The notes under the pieces: model-generated
The model's input: only the letters and a program-made list of their open reading frames with translations
Database searches by the model: none
What the model was told of the DNA's origin: nothing
Position numbers and translations under genes: made by a program
Origin: Nitrospira sp.
Lineage (GTDB): Bacteria > Nitrospirota > Thermodesulfovibrionia > Thermodesulfovibrionales > Dissulfurispiraceae
Direction: 5' to 3'
Length of the DNA stretch: 64,000 nucleotides
Assembly (NCBI GenBank): GCA_002634385.1
Contig: NSJL01000001.1
Span: 186,001-250,000 of the forward strand
Part shown: in pieces, positions 33,064 through 42,935 of the stretch
Layout: every line of letters begins with the position of its first letter
How positions within the stretch are numbered: the first letter of the stretch is position 1

Positions 33064-34080
33064 TCACCCCCGGAGCGTTTCCACCGGACAGGGATAACAA
33101 AGGGCGATCTGCTCCTTTACCCTTCTTATGAGCTCCGCCCTGGCCGCCCCGAGATCCATCTTTACCGTACAGCCCGCTGCGTTTTTATGCCCTCCCCCGT
33201 TGAAAGCCTCCGCAATGCGGGCCACATTGATGTTGTCCCTTGAACGGAGGCTGACCTTGTATTCACTCCGGTCGACCTCCCGCAGCAGGATCGATACCTT
33301 GATATCCTTCATCACCTTGGGAACCGATACAAAGGTTTCCGTATCGTCAGGACAGGCGCCCGTCTCTTCGAACATCTTCTGCGTCACCACGGTGACGGCG
33401 ATGCCATCATCCATCTGCAGTGTATTCAACACCTTGAGATAGAGCTTGAACCGTGCTTCGGACCATGTCTCGTTGATTTCCCGGTGGATGACATGGGGAG
33501 GGGCTCCCGCTTTCGCCAGGTCGGAAGCAACGGCCAGCACTTCGGGGGTGGTGTTCTCATACCGGAAATTACCGGTATCCACCACCAGCGCCGCATAGAG
33601 GTTAATGGCCATCTCTTTGGTCAGCGACACTCCGAGTGCCCGTATGAGAGAATGTACCATCATGCCGGTAGCCGCCACCTCGGGCACCACCCAGCGGAAA
33701 TCGCCGAAAGTCTTTTCCGTCTCGTGGTGATCGATCACCACGGAATACTGAAAAGAGAGGGAGGAAAGGGGGGATCTCTCCATCCCGGTGCGCTTTATTT
33801 CGTTGCAGTCCACGAGGACGAGATTCCTGAACGTGCTCAAGGGGATATCCGATGAAAACGCCTCGTCAAAGGTGCGGTACCTGGTGCTGCCGGGCAGGAA
33901 GGCGTATTGCTCGGGAACCCTGTCCCTGCAGAGGAGCAGTGTTTTTTTCCCCATAGCCTCCAGTGCAAGGGCGAGGGCGGCGGCGGAACCGAGAGTGTCC
34001 CCGTCGGGATTGAGATGGGATACGATGAGATAGTGGTCTTCCTTTTTCAGAAAATCGACAAGCTCAACAGGGGGTAGCAC
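33064..34080 (-). CDS. nrnA: DHH/DHHA1 nanoRNase / pAp phosphatase
   Basis: The 338-residue protein has the DHH-family motifs: HLNPDGDTLGSAAAL, VDCNE, IDHHETEKTFGD and VDTGNFRYENT, then a DHHA1 domain with FNGGGHKNAAG. It degrades short oligoribonucleotides and dephosphorylates pAp in the cytoplasm. The start is a GTG at 34080, eight bases after the rbfA stop codons (TAATAA), with GGAGG inside the end of rbfA. It is the last gene of the infB-rbfA-nrnA operon, a common order in bacteria. Confidence 0.95.
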   Translation of the reverse strand: MLPPVELVDFLKKEDHYLIVSHLNPDGDTLGSAAALALALEAMGKKTLLLCRDRVPEQYAFLPGSTRYRTFDEAFSSDIPLSTFRNLVLVDCNEIKRTGMERSPLSSLSFQYSVVIDHHETEKTFGDFRWVVPEVAATGMMVHSLIRALGVSLTKEMAINLYAALVVDTGNFRYENTTPEVLAVASDLAKAGAPPHVIHREINETWSEARFKLYLKVLNTLQMDDGIAVTVVTQKMFEETGACPDDTETFVSVPKVMKDIKVSILLREVDRSEYKVSLRSRDNINVARIAEAFNGGGHKNAAGCTVKMDLGAARAELIRRVKEQIALCYPCPVETLRG

Positions 34081-34085
34081 GTTTA

Positions 34086-34466
34086 TTATTCCTCCGAAGC
34101 ACGTTCCTCGTCCTCCGGAATCTCCTTTTCTTTGATCTCTCTCAGCAGACGGTCGATCCTGTCGCCGCGCGCTATGGAGGTATCGACTCTGAATTCGAGA
34201 GCCGGAATGAACTTCACCCGCACCCGTTTCGACACTTCGTTGCGGATAAGCCCCTTCGCCGCGTTCAGAATTTCGAGGGTTTGCTCCTGCTCCTCCTCTT
34301 TAAGAACGCTGACAAACACCCGGGCGATCTTGAGATCCTCGGAAAGTTCCACATCCGTAACAGTGACAAACCCCAAACGGGGGTCCTTCACTCTCCGCAT
34401 GATGATATCGGCGATCTCTTCCCGCAGCAGTATGCTTAATCTCTGTGATCGTTTATAGGGATGCAT
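34086..34466 (-). CDS. rbfA: Ribosome-binding factor A
   Basis: The 126-residue protein shows the RbfA KH-fold pattern: SQRLSILLREEIADIIMRRV, DPRLGFVTVTDVELSEDLKI, VFVSVL and LEFRVDTSIARGDRID. It assists late maturation of the 30S subunit near the 5' end of 16S rRNA. It lies between infB and nrnA, as in many genomes. The end is acidic. No strong Shine-Dalgarno precedes its ATG. Confidence 0.95.
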   Translation of the reverse strand: MHPYKRSQRLSILLREEIADIIMRRVKDPRLGFVTVTDVELSEDLKIARVFVSVLKEEEQEQTLEILNAAKGLIRNEVSKRVRVKFIPALEFRVDTSIARGDRIDRLLREIKEKEIPEDEERASEE

Positions 34467-34536
34467 GGTAGTCCGTCGTTGACGCCCCCCTGGCGGATAG
34501 GAGTATGGTGCGCCTTCAGCCAGGAGGAATCAGCTA

Positions 34537-36906
34537 TTACAGCTTCGCCGCTATCTTCTCGATGATGTAGTTCTCCAGGATATCACCGATCTTCAGATCG
34601 TTGAAATTCTCTATGGTGATGCCGCACTCATAGCCGGTCTGGGCTTCCTTTATATCTTCCTTGAATCTCTTCAATGAGGCGATTTTCCCCTCATACACTA
34701 CGATATTGTCCCTGATGACCCGTATCCCGTCACTGGAACGGCTGATCATGCCGTCGGTCACATAGCAGCCCGCGATGGTACCGAGCCGCGACACATGGAA
34801 AGTCTGCCTGACTTCCGCCCGCCCCAGGATCTTTTCCCTGAGTGTCGGCTCGAGAAGCCCCTCGAGGGCCTTTCTGACATCCTCGATGGCGACATAAATG
34901 ATATTGTAGAGCCGCATGTCCACGCCTTCTTTTTCGGCGGTCTGCGAGGCTTTCAGCTCGGGCCGGACATTGAACCCGATGATGATCGCGTTGGAGGCGG
35001 CAGCCAGCATGACATCGGACTCGTTGATGCCGCCCACTGATGCATGGATAACCCGCACCTTGACCTCAGGGTGGGTGATATCCTCGAGGGACTTTTTGAT
35101 GGCCTCGACGGAACCCTGCACATCGCCTTTGATGACGATATTCAGCTCCTTGATCTGTCCCTCCTTAATTCTTGCATATAACTCGTCGAGGGTCAATTTT
35201 CTGTGGCGCGCTATTTCCGCAAGCCGCTGCTTCTGGAGTCTCGCCAAGGCGATCTGGCGGGCCTTCCTTTCATCCTCGACACAGGAGAACACGTCGCCGG
35301 CGGTGGGCACCTCGGCGAAACCGATGACCTCTACCGGCGTCGAAGGACCCGCCTCCGGTATCTTCTTCCCCGTATCGTCGATCAGCGCCCTCACCCGGCC
35401 CGAAGTGGTCCCTGCGACAAAGGCATCCCCTATCTTCAGTGTCCCCGACTGGATCAGCACGGTCGCAACGGGTCCCCGCCCCTTGTCGAGCTTCGCTTCG
35501 ATGATGGTCCCCCGGGCAGGTTTGATGTGGTTCGCCTTCAGCTCCATCACTTCCGACTGGAGCAGAATCATTTCAAGCAGATGCTCGATTCCGATCCTTT
35601 TCTTCGCGGAAACCTCTACGAAGATATTCTGACCGCCCCACTCCTCGGATACCACCCCGCGCTCCGCCAGTTCGTTCCGCACTCGGGTGGGGTTCGCCTC
35701 CGGCTTGTCGATCTTGTTTACGGCAACGACGATGGGTACATTGGCGGCCTTCGAGTGGTCGATGGCTTCGACGGTCTGCGGCATCACCCCGTCATCCGCT
35801 GCAACGACGAGGACCACGATATCCGTAACCTTGGCACCCCTTGCCCTCAACGCGGTAAAGGCCTCATGGCCGGGAGTATCGAGGAACGTGATATCCTTCC
35901 CTTGTAAGGACACCTTGTATGCACCGATATGCTGTGTAATACCGCCCGCTTCCGTCTCGGTAACCTTTGTCTCACGAATGGCGTCCAACAAGGAGGTCTT
36001 TCCGTGGTCGACATGCCCCATGATAGTGACGACCGGCGGCCTCGGCATGAGGGACGCTTCATCTTCCGCCGCCTCCTCGACCACATCCAACTGTTCGGCA
36101 GAGACGGTTTCCACCTTTACTCCAAAACCTTCCGCCACGAGGAGGGCAGCATCCATATCGATGGGCTGGTTGAGAGTCGCCATATACCCCAGTTCCATGA
36201 GCTTCTTGATCACATCGGACATCTTCACCCCGATCAGATCGGCAAAGGCCTTGACCGTTGTGCCCTCTTCCAGCTTTATGGATTTCTTTCTGGGGGCGGT
36301 AATCTGCGGCTGAGCAGGCAGTTCAGGCCTTCTGAACCTGTCTTTAGGCCTCTTGCCTCCCCCTCCCTTCTGGTCGGCCCATTTCTTGGGCTCGATGCGC
36401 CGAATGGCCTGGAATGCCTTCTGCATCCCCGGTTTGACCTTGATCTTCTCCACCTTCTCGACTTCTATCTCTTTCTTGAACCTGTCGGGAAGCTTGGGCT
36501 CATCGTCCTCTTCAGGAGTCACGACGGCGGCAGGGGCGGCAGGGACCTCCTCCACGGCGGCGCTCTCCGCTTCCCGCGCAGCAGGCTCCGGCTCCTTCTC
36601 CATAACAGGGGCAGGGCGCTCCTCCCGCTTCACCCCCCTCTCGGGTTCTTCCTGTATCTCAACCTCTTCAGGGGTCTCCTGCAGGGCAGCCAACTCCTCT
36701 TTCTCCTGACGCTCCCTGTCCTCCGGGGTCACTCTTCCGAGAAAGATCCCCCTGATGGTCTCCGCTTCCTCTGCACTAAGCTTCACATTGGTCGTACCTT
36801 TCTTGTACTCGACACCGCGCATCCTGCCGGTCTCTTTCACCACATCGGTCGCTTTTACGCCCAATTCCTTCGCCAGCTCAGTGCTCTTTATCTCCTGGAT
36901 AGACAT
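34537..36906 (-). CDS. infB: Translation initiation factor IF-2
   Basis: The 789-residue GTPase has an N-terminal IF2_N domain ([18 protein letters not shown]), a charged Glu/Pro/Ala-rich linker up to about residue 200, a second IF2_N-like segment ([20 protein letters not shown]), then the G domain with [16 protein letters not shown] and NKID, and the C-terminal domains. It delivers fMet-tRNA to the 30S subunit. The usual upstream partners nusA and ylxR are not adjacent; rpmB diverges instead. Confidence 0.97.
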   Translation of the reverse strand: MSIQEIKSTELAKELGVKATDVVKETGRMRGVEYKKGTTNVKLSAEEAETIRGIFLGRVTPEDRERQEKEELAALQETPEEVEIQEEPERGVKREERPAPVMEKEPEPAAREAESAAVEEVPAAPAAVVTPEEDDEPKLPDRFKKEIEVEKVEKIKVKPGMQKAFQAIRRIEPKKWADQKGGGGKRPKDRFRRPELPAQPQITAPRKKSIKLEEGTTVKAFADLIGVKMSDVIKKLMELGYMATLNQPIDMDAALLVAEGFGVKVETVSAEQLDVVEEAAEDEASLMPRPPVVTIMGHVDHGKTSLLDAIRETKVTETEAGGITQHIGAYKVSLQGKDITFLDTPGHEAFTALRARGAKVTDIVVLVVAADDGVMPQTVEAIDHSKAANVPIVVAVNKIDKPEANPTRVRNELAERGVVSEEWGGQNIFVEVSAKKRIGIEHLLEMILLQSEVMELKANHIKPARGTIIEAKLDKGRGPVATVLIQSGTLKIGDAFVAGTTSGRVRALIDDTGKKIPEAGPSTPVEVIGFAEVPTAGDVFSCVEDERKARQIALARLQKQRLAEIARHRKLTLDELYARIKEGQIKELNIVIKGDVQGSVEAIKKSLEDITHPEVKVRVIHASVGGINESDVMLAAASNAIIIGFNVRPELKASQTAEKEGVDMRLYNIIYVAIEDVRKALEGLLEPTLREKILGRAEVRQTFHVSRLGTIAGCYVTDGMISRSSDGIRVIRDNIVVYEGKIASLKRFKEDIKEAQTGYECGITIENFNDLKIGDILENYIIEKIAAKL

Positions 36907-37015
36907 CTATACTCTCTCCCTCCGATATTTAAAGTGGGGAAAACAGGAACAGGAATCGGAAAGCGAAAAAACTTCTTACCTCTTGCCTCTTACTCCGCAC
37001 TTTTCTTCTTCACAC

Positions 37016-37044
37016 TTGTAACATTACTCCTGAAATGTTATCAT
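37016..37044 (+). promoter_or_regulatory. rpmB promoter
   Basis: TTGTAA (37016-37021), 17 bases, TATCAT (37039-37044). A leader of about 33 bases with AGGAGG precedes the rpmB ATG at 37084. Compared with the leaderless promoters nearby, this is an ordinary leadered arrangement. Confidence 0.6.
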
Positions 37045-37083
37045 AAAAGACTTTTTAATGCAATGAACAAAGGAGGGTGAACT

Positions 37084-37272
37084 ATGGCAAGCTGTTCTGT
37101 TTGCGGAAAAAAACGGACTGTCGGTAATAATGTCAGCCATGCGAATAACAAAACCAAGAACGTCCTGATGCCGAACATTCAGAGGATCAAAATCGTCAAG
37201 GACAACACTACCAGGAAGGCATACGTCTGCACGCGCTGTATCAGATCCGGTAAAGTCGTAAAGGCAGTCTGA
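37084..37272 (+). CDS. rpmB: 50S ribosomal protein L28
   Basis: The 62-residue protein begins MASCSVCGKKRTVGNNVSHA and contains two CxxC pairs (CSVC and CTRC), so it is the zinc-binding form of L28. It has a strong ribosome-binding site and its own promoter. The gene is followed at 22 bases by the DUF721 gene. Confidence 0.97.
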   Translation: MASCSVCGKKRTVGNNVSHANNKTKNVLMPNIQRIKIVKDNTTRKAYVCTRCIRSGKVVKAV

Positions 37273-37294
37273 CTCGCTCCCTCATCGCTTCCCC

Positions 37295-37774
37295 ATGAGA
37301 AACACCGGCTCGATCCTTACTCCCCTTTTAAGGGAATTGGGGCTGGAAGAAAAGGTGCGGCTCAACTCCCTTCAGCAGGAGTGGAGAAACCTCTTCGGCG
37401 AGCCCCTCTCCCTGCATACCTACCCCGCTGAGATAAAGGAGGGGGAATTGCTCATCAATGTGGACTCCCCGGGGTGGATGCAGCAGTTGAAATTTTACAA
37501 GCAGGAAATCGCGGGAAAACTGCATGCCTACCATATAAAGAACGTCAGGTTCCGGCACGGGATGGTGTACCGGAGAAAGGGGAGGAGCATGATGCCGGCA
37601 AAGAACACGCTCCCGGAGCGCCCTCCCCTCTCTGCACCGGACAGGGAATGGATCGAACAGACCCTCTCCGCGGTGAAGGATCCGGAGCTCCGGGAGGGTT
37701 TCAGGAAAGCACTGGAGAAAGCGGTGGCGCGGAAAGGCCGTGAGGTGCAGCGGAAAACGCGACGCAGCCGGTAA
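37295..37774 (+). CDS. DUF721 (DciA-like) protein
   Basis: The first 100 residues match the DUF721 fold: LTPLLRELGLEEKVRLNSLQ, WRNLFGEPLSLHTYPAEIKE, LLINVDSPGWMQQLKFYKQE and VRFRHG. Some members (DciA) load the replicative helicase DnaB in bacteria lacking DnaC. The C-terminal 60 residues are basic and probably disordered. It is likely co-transcribed with rpmB and converges on clpX. Confidence 0.85.
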   Translation: MRNTGSILTPLLRELGLEEKVRLNSLQQEWRNLFGEPLSLHTYPAEIKEGELLINVDSPGWMQQLKFYKQEIAGKLHAYHIKNVRFRHGMVYRRKGRSMMPAKNTLPERPPLSAPDREWIEQTLSAVKDPELREGFRKALEKAVARKGREVQRKTRRSR

Positions 37775-37818
37775 AGACCGCCCTCACCGCCTTGTACCGC
37801 TGCACACCACGAATCCCT

Positions 37819-39066
37819 TTACGCCGATTCCGCCCTGTCTTCGTATACGAGAAGAGAGCGTCCCCTCATTTCGATGGCCTCTTCATTGATGATACACTCG
37901 ACCACGCCCGCCTTGGAAGGGATCTCGTACATTACATCAAGCATGACATCCTCCAGGATGGCTCTCAGTCCGCGTGCACCCGTCTTCCTGTCGATGGCCT
38001 TCTTTGCAATGGCATGCAGCGCCCCTTCCGTGAATTTCAAGCGGACATTATCGAGGGAGAGCAGCTTCTGATACTGTTTTATCAGGGAGTTCTTCGGCTC
38101 GGTCAGGATCCTCACCAACGCCGCCTCATCCAGCTCTTCAAGGGTTGCCAATACAGGAAGCCTGCCGACGAACTCCGGGATCAAGCCGTAGCGTATCAGG
38201 TCCTCCGGCTCCACGAGCGCAAGGGAGCCGCTCTTCCTCTTGTCTCCCGCAAGGGCGGGGGCTTCCGTAGTAAAGCCGATGCTCCTCTTTCCCGTCCTCT
38301 GCTCGATGATCCTGTCGAGGCCTACAAAAGCGCCTCCGCAGATAAAGAGAATGTTGGTGGTGTCGAGCTGGATATACTCCTGCTGGGGGTGCTTCCTTCC
38401 CCCCTGCGGAGGGATATTCGCCACCGTTCCCTCTATTATCTTGAGGAGTGCCTGCTGCACTCCCTCGCCGGACACGTCCCGGGTAATGGAGGGGCTGTCC
38501 GATTTCCTGCTTATCTTGTCGATCTCGTCGATGTAGATGATTCCCCGCTGCGCCCTCTCCACATCATAGTCGGCGGCCTGGAGCAGCTTCAGCAGCACAT
38601 TTTCCACATCCTCGCCCACGTAGCCCGCTTCCGTGAGGGTCGTCGCATCCGCAATCGTAAAAGGCACATCGAGAAAACGCGCCAGGATCTGCGCGAGGAG
38701 GGTCTTCCCTGTTCCCGTCGGCCCGATCATGAGGATGTTGCTCTTCTGGAGCTCCACGTCCGACTTGGACCCCCTGAATATTCTCTTATAATGATTATGG
38801 ACGGCAACGGACAGAACTCTCTTTGCCTGCTCCTGCCCGATGACGTAATCGTTGAGAAACTTGTGGATCTCCGCAGGAGTGGGGAGCTTCCGGGAGAATT
38901 CCTTATCGGATATATGGAGCTCCTCGTCAATGATCTCATTACAGAGGCCGACGCACTCGTCGCAGATGTATACCATGGGTCCCGCTATCAGTTTTTTGAC
39001 CTCGTCCTGCCCCTTTCCGCAGAAGGAGCACTTCAGGGCAGCGTCATTCACCTTTCTTGCCATCAC
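37819..39066 (-). CDS. clpX: ATP-dependent Clp protease ATP-binding subunit ClpX
   Basis: The 415-residue AAA+ unfoldase has an N-terminal C4 zinc finger ([11 protein letters not shown] ... ICDECV), Walker [10 protein letters not shown], Walker B YIDEIDKI, pore loop YVGED and the IGF-type ClpP-contact loop in the form TGKRSIGF. It recognises tagged substrates and feeds them to ClpP. It is last in the tig-clpP-clpX cluster, 108 bases downstream of clpP. Length and motifs are normal. Confidence 0.98.
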   Translation of the reverse strand: MMARKVNDAALKCSFCGKGQDEVKKLIAGPMVYICDECVGLCNEIIDEELHISDKEFSRKLPTPAEIHKFLNDYVIGQEQAKRVLSVAVHNHYKRIFRGSKSDVELQKSNILMIGPTGTGKTLLAQILARFLDVPFTIADATTLTEAGYVGEDVENVLLKLLQAADYDVERAQRGIIYIDEIDKISRKSDSPSITRDVSGEGVQQALLKIIEGTVANIPPQGGRKHPQQEYIQLDTTNILFICGGAFVGLDRIIEQRTGKRSIGFTTEAPALAGDKRKSGSLALVEPEDLIRYGLIPEFVGRLPVLATLEELDEAALVRILTEPKNSLIKQYQKLLSLDNVRLKFTEGALHAIAKKAIDRKTGARGLRAILEDVMLDVMYEIPSKAGVVECIINEEAIEMRGRSLLVYEDRAESA

Positions 39067-39174
39067 AACCTCCCATCAAAATGTAAGTGGGAATGGGAGA
39101 CGGGGAGGGAGAAATACGGATACGGCAGCTACGTTCAGGCAGACTGCCACCGCTTTCTTCCTCCCGGCCTCTTG

Positions 39175-39768
39175 CTATTTGTTACTCTTCACTATGGAAA
39201 TCACATCATCCACAATACCGTATTCCTTTGCTTCGTCACCCGACATGAAATAATCCCTTTCCGTATCCGCGTGGATCTTCTCGAAAGGCTGCCCCGTATG
39301 ATGGGACATGATCTTGTTCAGGGTTTCCTTCATCCTCAGGATTTCCTTTGCATGGATCTCCACGTCCGTAGCCTGTCCGTAGAAACCCGCCGTGGGCTGG
39401 TGGATCATGATCCGGGAGTGCGGCAGCGCAAACCTCTTCCCCTTTTTGCCGGCACACAGGAGCAGCGCCCCCATGCTGGCGGCCTGTCCGATGCAATAGG
39501 TGGCGATGTCGGGCTTCACATATTGCATGGTGTCATACATGGCAAGCCCTGCAGAGACAACCCCCCCGGGTGAATTGATGTAGATGTGGATATCCTTTTC
39601 CGGGTCCTCCGTCTGCAAGAAGAGCAACTGCGCGATGACCACATTTGCCACGTTGTCATCAATGGCAGTGCCGATAAAGATGATCCTGTCCTTCAGGAGC
39701 CGTGAATAAATGTCGTATACCCTCTCCGTTCTGCCGGTCTGCTCTATAACGATCGGAACTATGCTCAT
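39175..39768 (-). CDS. clpP: ATP-dependent Clp protease proteolytic subunit ClpP
   Basis: The 197-residue serine protease has the nucleophile in [11 protein letters not shown], the catalytic His in HSRIMIHQP and a propeptide-like start ([20 protein letters not shown]). It forms the tetradecameric chamber used by ClpX. It starts three bases after the tig stop, so tig and clpP are in one operon, and clpX follows. Confidence 0.98.
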   Translation of the reverse strand: MSIVPIVIEQTGRTERVYDIYSRLLKDRIIFIGTAIDDNVANVVIAQLLFLQTEDPEKDIHIYINSPGGVVSAGLAMYDTMQYVKPDIATYCIGQAASMGALLLCAGKKGKRFALPHSRIMIHQPTAGFYGQATDVEIHAKEILRMKETLNKIMSHHTGQPFEKIHADTERDYFMSGDEAKEYGIVDDVISIVKSNK

Positions 39769-39771
39769 AGT

Positions 39772-41013
39772 CTATTCTCCTTTTTCCACCGTCGCCTTGC
39801 TCAACAGAAGGTCCAAAACCTTTTTCTCGAAGAGGGCGTGCCGCACGCCCTCCAGTGATCCGTCCTTCGTTATATAATATTTTATAACATTCTCGGGGGA
39901 GATATAATACCTCTGCGCAAGATTGAGGATCTCCGCCTTCAATTCCTCGTCGGAAACCGTCACCCCTTCCTTCTCTCCGATGATATCGAGCAGCAGGGAG
40001 GCCCGTGCGCTCTTTACCGCATGGGGCTCCAGCTCGGCCCTCAGCTCCTCGTCGGAACGGGTATCCTTGCCTCCTGCGCGGATATCGTTGATAAGGAGGC
40101 TGATTTCCGCCTGCAGCATGCTTTCCGGCACTTCAAAGGTATGGGACTCCAGAAGCCTGTCCAGAATTTCACGCTGTTTTGCCATATCCGCACTCCTGCT
40201 TTTCGCAGAAAGCATATTCTCCCGCACCTTGCCCTTCAGCTGCTCCAGGCTCTCGAAGCCCATATCTTTTGCAAACTCATCGTCGATAGCCGGCAGACGA
40301 CGCTTCTTCACTTCCTTTATCTTTATCGAAAACCGGGGTTTCCTGCCCGCAAAGGGAGACTGCATCTCTTCGGGAAAAGAGGCCTCTATCTCCGCCTCGT
40401 CCCCCTTCCTCTTTCCGATAAGCCCTTCGAAGAAATCCTGGGGATAGGGACCGCTTCCCACCTTCAGGACGGCATCCGTCGCCTCCTGCTCCTCTCCCTC
40501 CACCGTATAATCGATGGTAACGAGGTCCCCGGTCTGGACGGGCTCATCGGAGGACTCGTAGGTGGCCCTTTCCTCGGCAACGGTTTTCAACGCCCCCTCC
40601 ACGTCCTCGTCCTTCACCTCCACGGAGACCTCCTTGACCTTTACCCCCTCGTAGGTAAGGTTCTCGACGCTGGGCATGATATCCACCATAACAGTCATGG
40701 TAAGGGGCTCATTCCTCCTGAAGTCGAACTGCTCCTCCATCACCGGCTTCGATACCGGCTTTATCCCCGCCTCTTTAAGGGCATCGGAATAGTAGTGGGG
40801 CACCAGCTTTTCCAGCACGTCCGCTTCCACATTCCTGCCGAATTTTTTCTCGATAAGGTTCAGGGGCGCCTTGCCGGGCCTGAATCCGGGGATCTTCGCC
40901 TGTCTCTGCGCCTCCTGGAGCCCTTTCCGGATCTCCACCTCGATAGCGTCTGCAGGAATCTCTATGGTAAGCCTTTTCCTTGTTGCCGATACATCTTCAC
41001 GTGCCTTTAACAA
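39772..41013 (-). CDS. tig: Trigger factor
   Basis: The 413-residue ribosome-associated chaperone has the ribosome-binding signature (GFRPGKAPLNLIEKKFG), a central FKBP-like PPIase domain and a helical C-terminal domain. The start codon is TTG at 41013, chosen because GGGAGG lies six bases upstream; no nearby ATG fits. It is first in tig-clpP-clpX. Its leader contains three copies of TTTAGTG (plus-strand reading). Confidence 0.96.
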   Translation of the reverse strand: MLKAREDVSATRKRLTIEIPADAIEVEIRKGLQEAQRQAKIPGFRPGKAPLNLIEKKFGRNVEADVLEKLVPHYYSDALKEAGIKPVSKPVMEEQFDFRRNEPLTMTVMVDIMPSVENLTYEGVKVKEVSVEVKDEDVEGALKTVAEERATYESSDEPVQTGDLVTIDYTVEGEEQEATDAVLKVGSGPYPQDFFEGLIGKRKGDEAEIEASFPEEMQSPFAGRKPRFSIKIKEVKKRRLPAIDDEFAKDMGFESLEQLKGKVRENMLSAKSRSADMAKQREILDRLLESHTFEVPESMLQAEISLLINDIRAGGKDTRSDEELRAELEPHAVKSARASLLLDIIGEKEGVTVSDEELKAEILNLAQRYYISPENVIKYYITKDGSLEGVRHALFEKKVLDLLLSKATVEKGE

Positions 41014-41062
41014 TGTGTCCTCCCTACGGTTTAGTGCTTTAGTGCTTGAATATCAATCGTTT

Positions 41063-41092
41063 AGTGTAAACTTAATAGCACTGCTTTGTCAA
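41063..41092 (-). promoter_or_regulatory. tig promoter
   Basis: TTGACA (41092-41087), 18 bases, TACACT (41068-41063) on the minus strand, giving a start near 41056 and a leader of about 43 bases. TTTAGTG on the plus strand occurs at 41030-41036, 41038-41044 and 41060-41066; the last copy overlaps the -10. Confidence 0.5.
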
Positions 41093-41149
41093 TTTGGGGC
41101 AACTTTTCACGGCAGAGGGGACAGGGGGAGGGACACGGAACCCGGTTCT

Positions 41150-41620
41150 TCAACGGGGAGAGAGGAGGGCAATGATTTCACGTGCAGTCTGCTCCACCGG
41201 GGCGGACAGCCCTTCGGCAAAATCCTTGCTGCCCGGCTGAATGCCAATGAAAAACACCTCGGATCCCGTATCGTACTGTATAATTTTTGCCACCCCGGGG
41301 AGGGGAAAGGTATGGGTGCTCACGATACAGTCCTCGATCAGCTCCGACGGAATGACCCGCGCTTCGCCGACAACTCCCCCGAACTCTGCGGCATCGATGA
41401 TCACTGTCCATACGGGCTTCGCTTCGACGGCCCTGTCAATGATGTTCTCGGGCCTTTCTCCCGCATCGAGGATGAGAATGCCGTCCCGGGGATCGGGGAG
41501 GTGCCGTGCAATGTACGGGCCGACGCCGTCATCGGCCCTGAATATGTTCCCTGCCGTTATTATAAGTATAATGTCCGGCGGGTGCGGTTGCAAAATCTTT
41601 TTTATCTCAACGTCCAACAA
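41150..41620 (-). CDS. [NiFe] hydrogenase maturation endopeptidase (HycI/HyaD family)
   Basis: The 156-residue protein carries the family core ITAGNIFRADDGVGPYIA, with the nickel-sensing acidic residue in the FRADD block, then ILDAGERPENII and STHTFPLPG. Such proteases remove the C-terminal tail of the large subunit after nickel insertion. The gene overlaps the end of the large-subunit gene by 14 bases when its TTG at 41620 is used; a later start is possible. The intended substrate is surely the adjacent large subunit. Confidence 0.9.
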   Translation of the reverse strand: MLDVEIKKILQPHPPDIILIITAGNIFRADDGVGPYIARHLPDPRDGILILDAGERPENIIDRAVEAKPVWTVIIDAAEFGGVVGEARVIPSELIEDCIVSTHTFPLPGVAKIIQYDTGSEVFFIGIQPGSKDFAEGLSAPVEQTAREIIALLSPR

Positions 41621-42935
41621 AGCGCACGTTCAGCAAGTGGGTTGAGCACGATATGCAGGGGTCATAGGCGCGGACCAGCATCTCCAGCGCCAGGGTGATC
41701 TCTTCATCGCTTCTCGTCAGGATTTCAGGCACCAGCTTTTCCATATCATGCTCGATATTGTTCAAGTTCTGGTTCGTGGGAATAATGCAGTTCGCATTCA
41801 CAATCATCCCGCTATCGTCCACCTCATAGTGATGGAAAAGGACGCCGCGCGGCACCTCAATCGCTCCCACTCCGCTCCCTGCCCTCACCGGGACCGCGGA
41901 TCTCTCATTGAGCCCGACAAGGATCGTCTCGTCCTGGTCCACTCCCCGCTCTCTCAACTCCCGGACAATCCGCAGAGAATCCTCAAGGCAGTGTACGGAC
42001 TCGATCAGCTGGGCGACAGTGTTCAGGTAGGGGTTAGTGCATTTCGGTTTCATCCCTACGGCTTCGGCAACTTCCTTTGCCCGGGGGTGCAGCTTGTCAT
42101 AGTTGAGATTGAAGCGCGCCAGCGCGCCCACTGCGTAGGACTCCCGGCTCAGCCTCGTGTGCTTTGCCGAGGAGTGGGGAACGATGAACTCGTTGGTACC
42201 GCTCCGGTACTCCCTTTTGTGCATCCTGACCCCATCGGTGGAGCCGATATCCCCCGAGAGCAGGGGATACTCCCCGTCGTCGCTTACCAGGGCGACATAC
42301 TCCGTATCCCGCTCGAATTCAGGGAACCGGAACGTGGAGGCCAGCTCCACTGTCGCCTCCATATCGGGCCGCATCCCCTCCAGGAGATGCAGGAGAGAGT
42401 CCAGCTCCCTTTCCCCGGGGAGCTTGGTGAAGCCGCCGACCACCGCAGAAATGGGATGGACATGGCGGCCCACCAGTATTTCACATACCTCATTACAGGT
42501 CTTCTTCATCCGCAAGGCCCTGCGCACCACCTTGTTATGGGTATCCACCAGGGGGACAAAGCTCTTCACTCCCAGCAGGTCCGGGGCGGCCAGCAGGTAG
42601 ATGTGCAGGATATGACTGTCCAGGGTCTCGAAATGGAGGAGGAGCTTCCTGAGTTGCAGTGTCTGCTCTGAAGGAACGATGCCGAGCGCATCCTCGGCAG
42701 CCTGCAGGGAGGCGAGAGTGTGCCCGCAGGAGCAGATGCCGCAGATCCTGCTGGTAATATGCTGCGCTTCGAAGAGAGAGCGCCCCCGCAGCATGCCTTC
42801 GAAAAGCCGCGGTGCCTCCACGATATCGAGACGGCAGGTCTCGAGCCTCCCTTCCTTTACATTGACTACAATATTCCCGTGGCCCTCCACCCGCGTCAGG
42901 TATTCTACATTTACCGCGAGATTTCTTTTATTCAT
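41607..42935 (-). CDS. hydA: [NiFe] hydrogenase large subunit, group 3 (HydA-like)
   Basis: The 442-residue protein has both nickel-binding motifs: L1 as RICGICSCGH and L2 as DPCISCSTH at the C-terminus. Nine residues (LLNVRFVGR) follow the terminal His and form the tail expected to be removed by the adjacent protease. All four Ni-ligand positions are Cys, none Sec, despite selC in this genome. With the small, diaphorase and iron-sulfur subunits encoded upstream it forms a cytoplasmic hydrogenase of the sulfhydrogenase/group 3b type, exchanging electrons between H2 and NAD(P)H. Confidence 0.93.
   Translation of the reverse strand: MNKRNLAVNVEYLTRVEGHGNIVVNVKEGRLETCRLDIVEAPRLFEGMLRGRSLFEAQHITSRICGICSCGHTLASLQAAEDALGIVPSEQTLQLRKLLLHFETLDSHILHIYLLAAPDLLGVKSFVPLVDTHNKVVRRALRMKKTCNEVCEILVGRHVHPISAVVGGFTKLPGERELDSLLHLLEGMRPDMEATVELASTFRFPEFERDTEYVALVSDDGEYPLLSGDIGSTDGVRMHKREYRSGTNEFIVPHSSAKHTRLSRESYAVGALARFNLNYDKLHPRAKEVAEAVGMKPKCTNPYLNTVAQLIESVHCLEDSLRIVRELRERGVDQDETILVGLNERSAVPVRAGSGVGAIEVPRGVLFHHYEVDDSGMIVNANCIIPTNQNLNNIEHDMEKLVPEILTRSDEEITLALEMLVRAYDPCISCSTHLLNVRFVGR

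Noticed and set aside
41607..42935. Possible selenocysteine in the hydrogenase large subunit
   Set aside because: The frame is continuous to the normal end and the L2 motif is encoded with Cys; no in-frame TGA occurs before the terminal stop.
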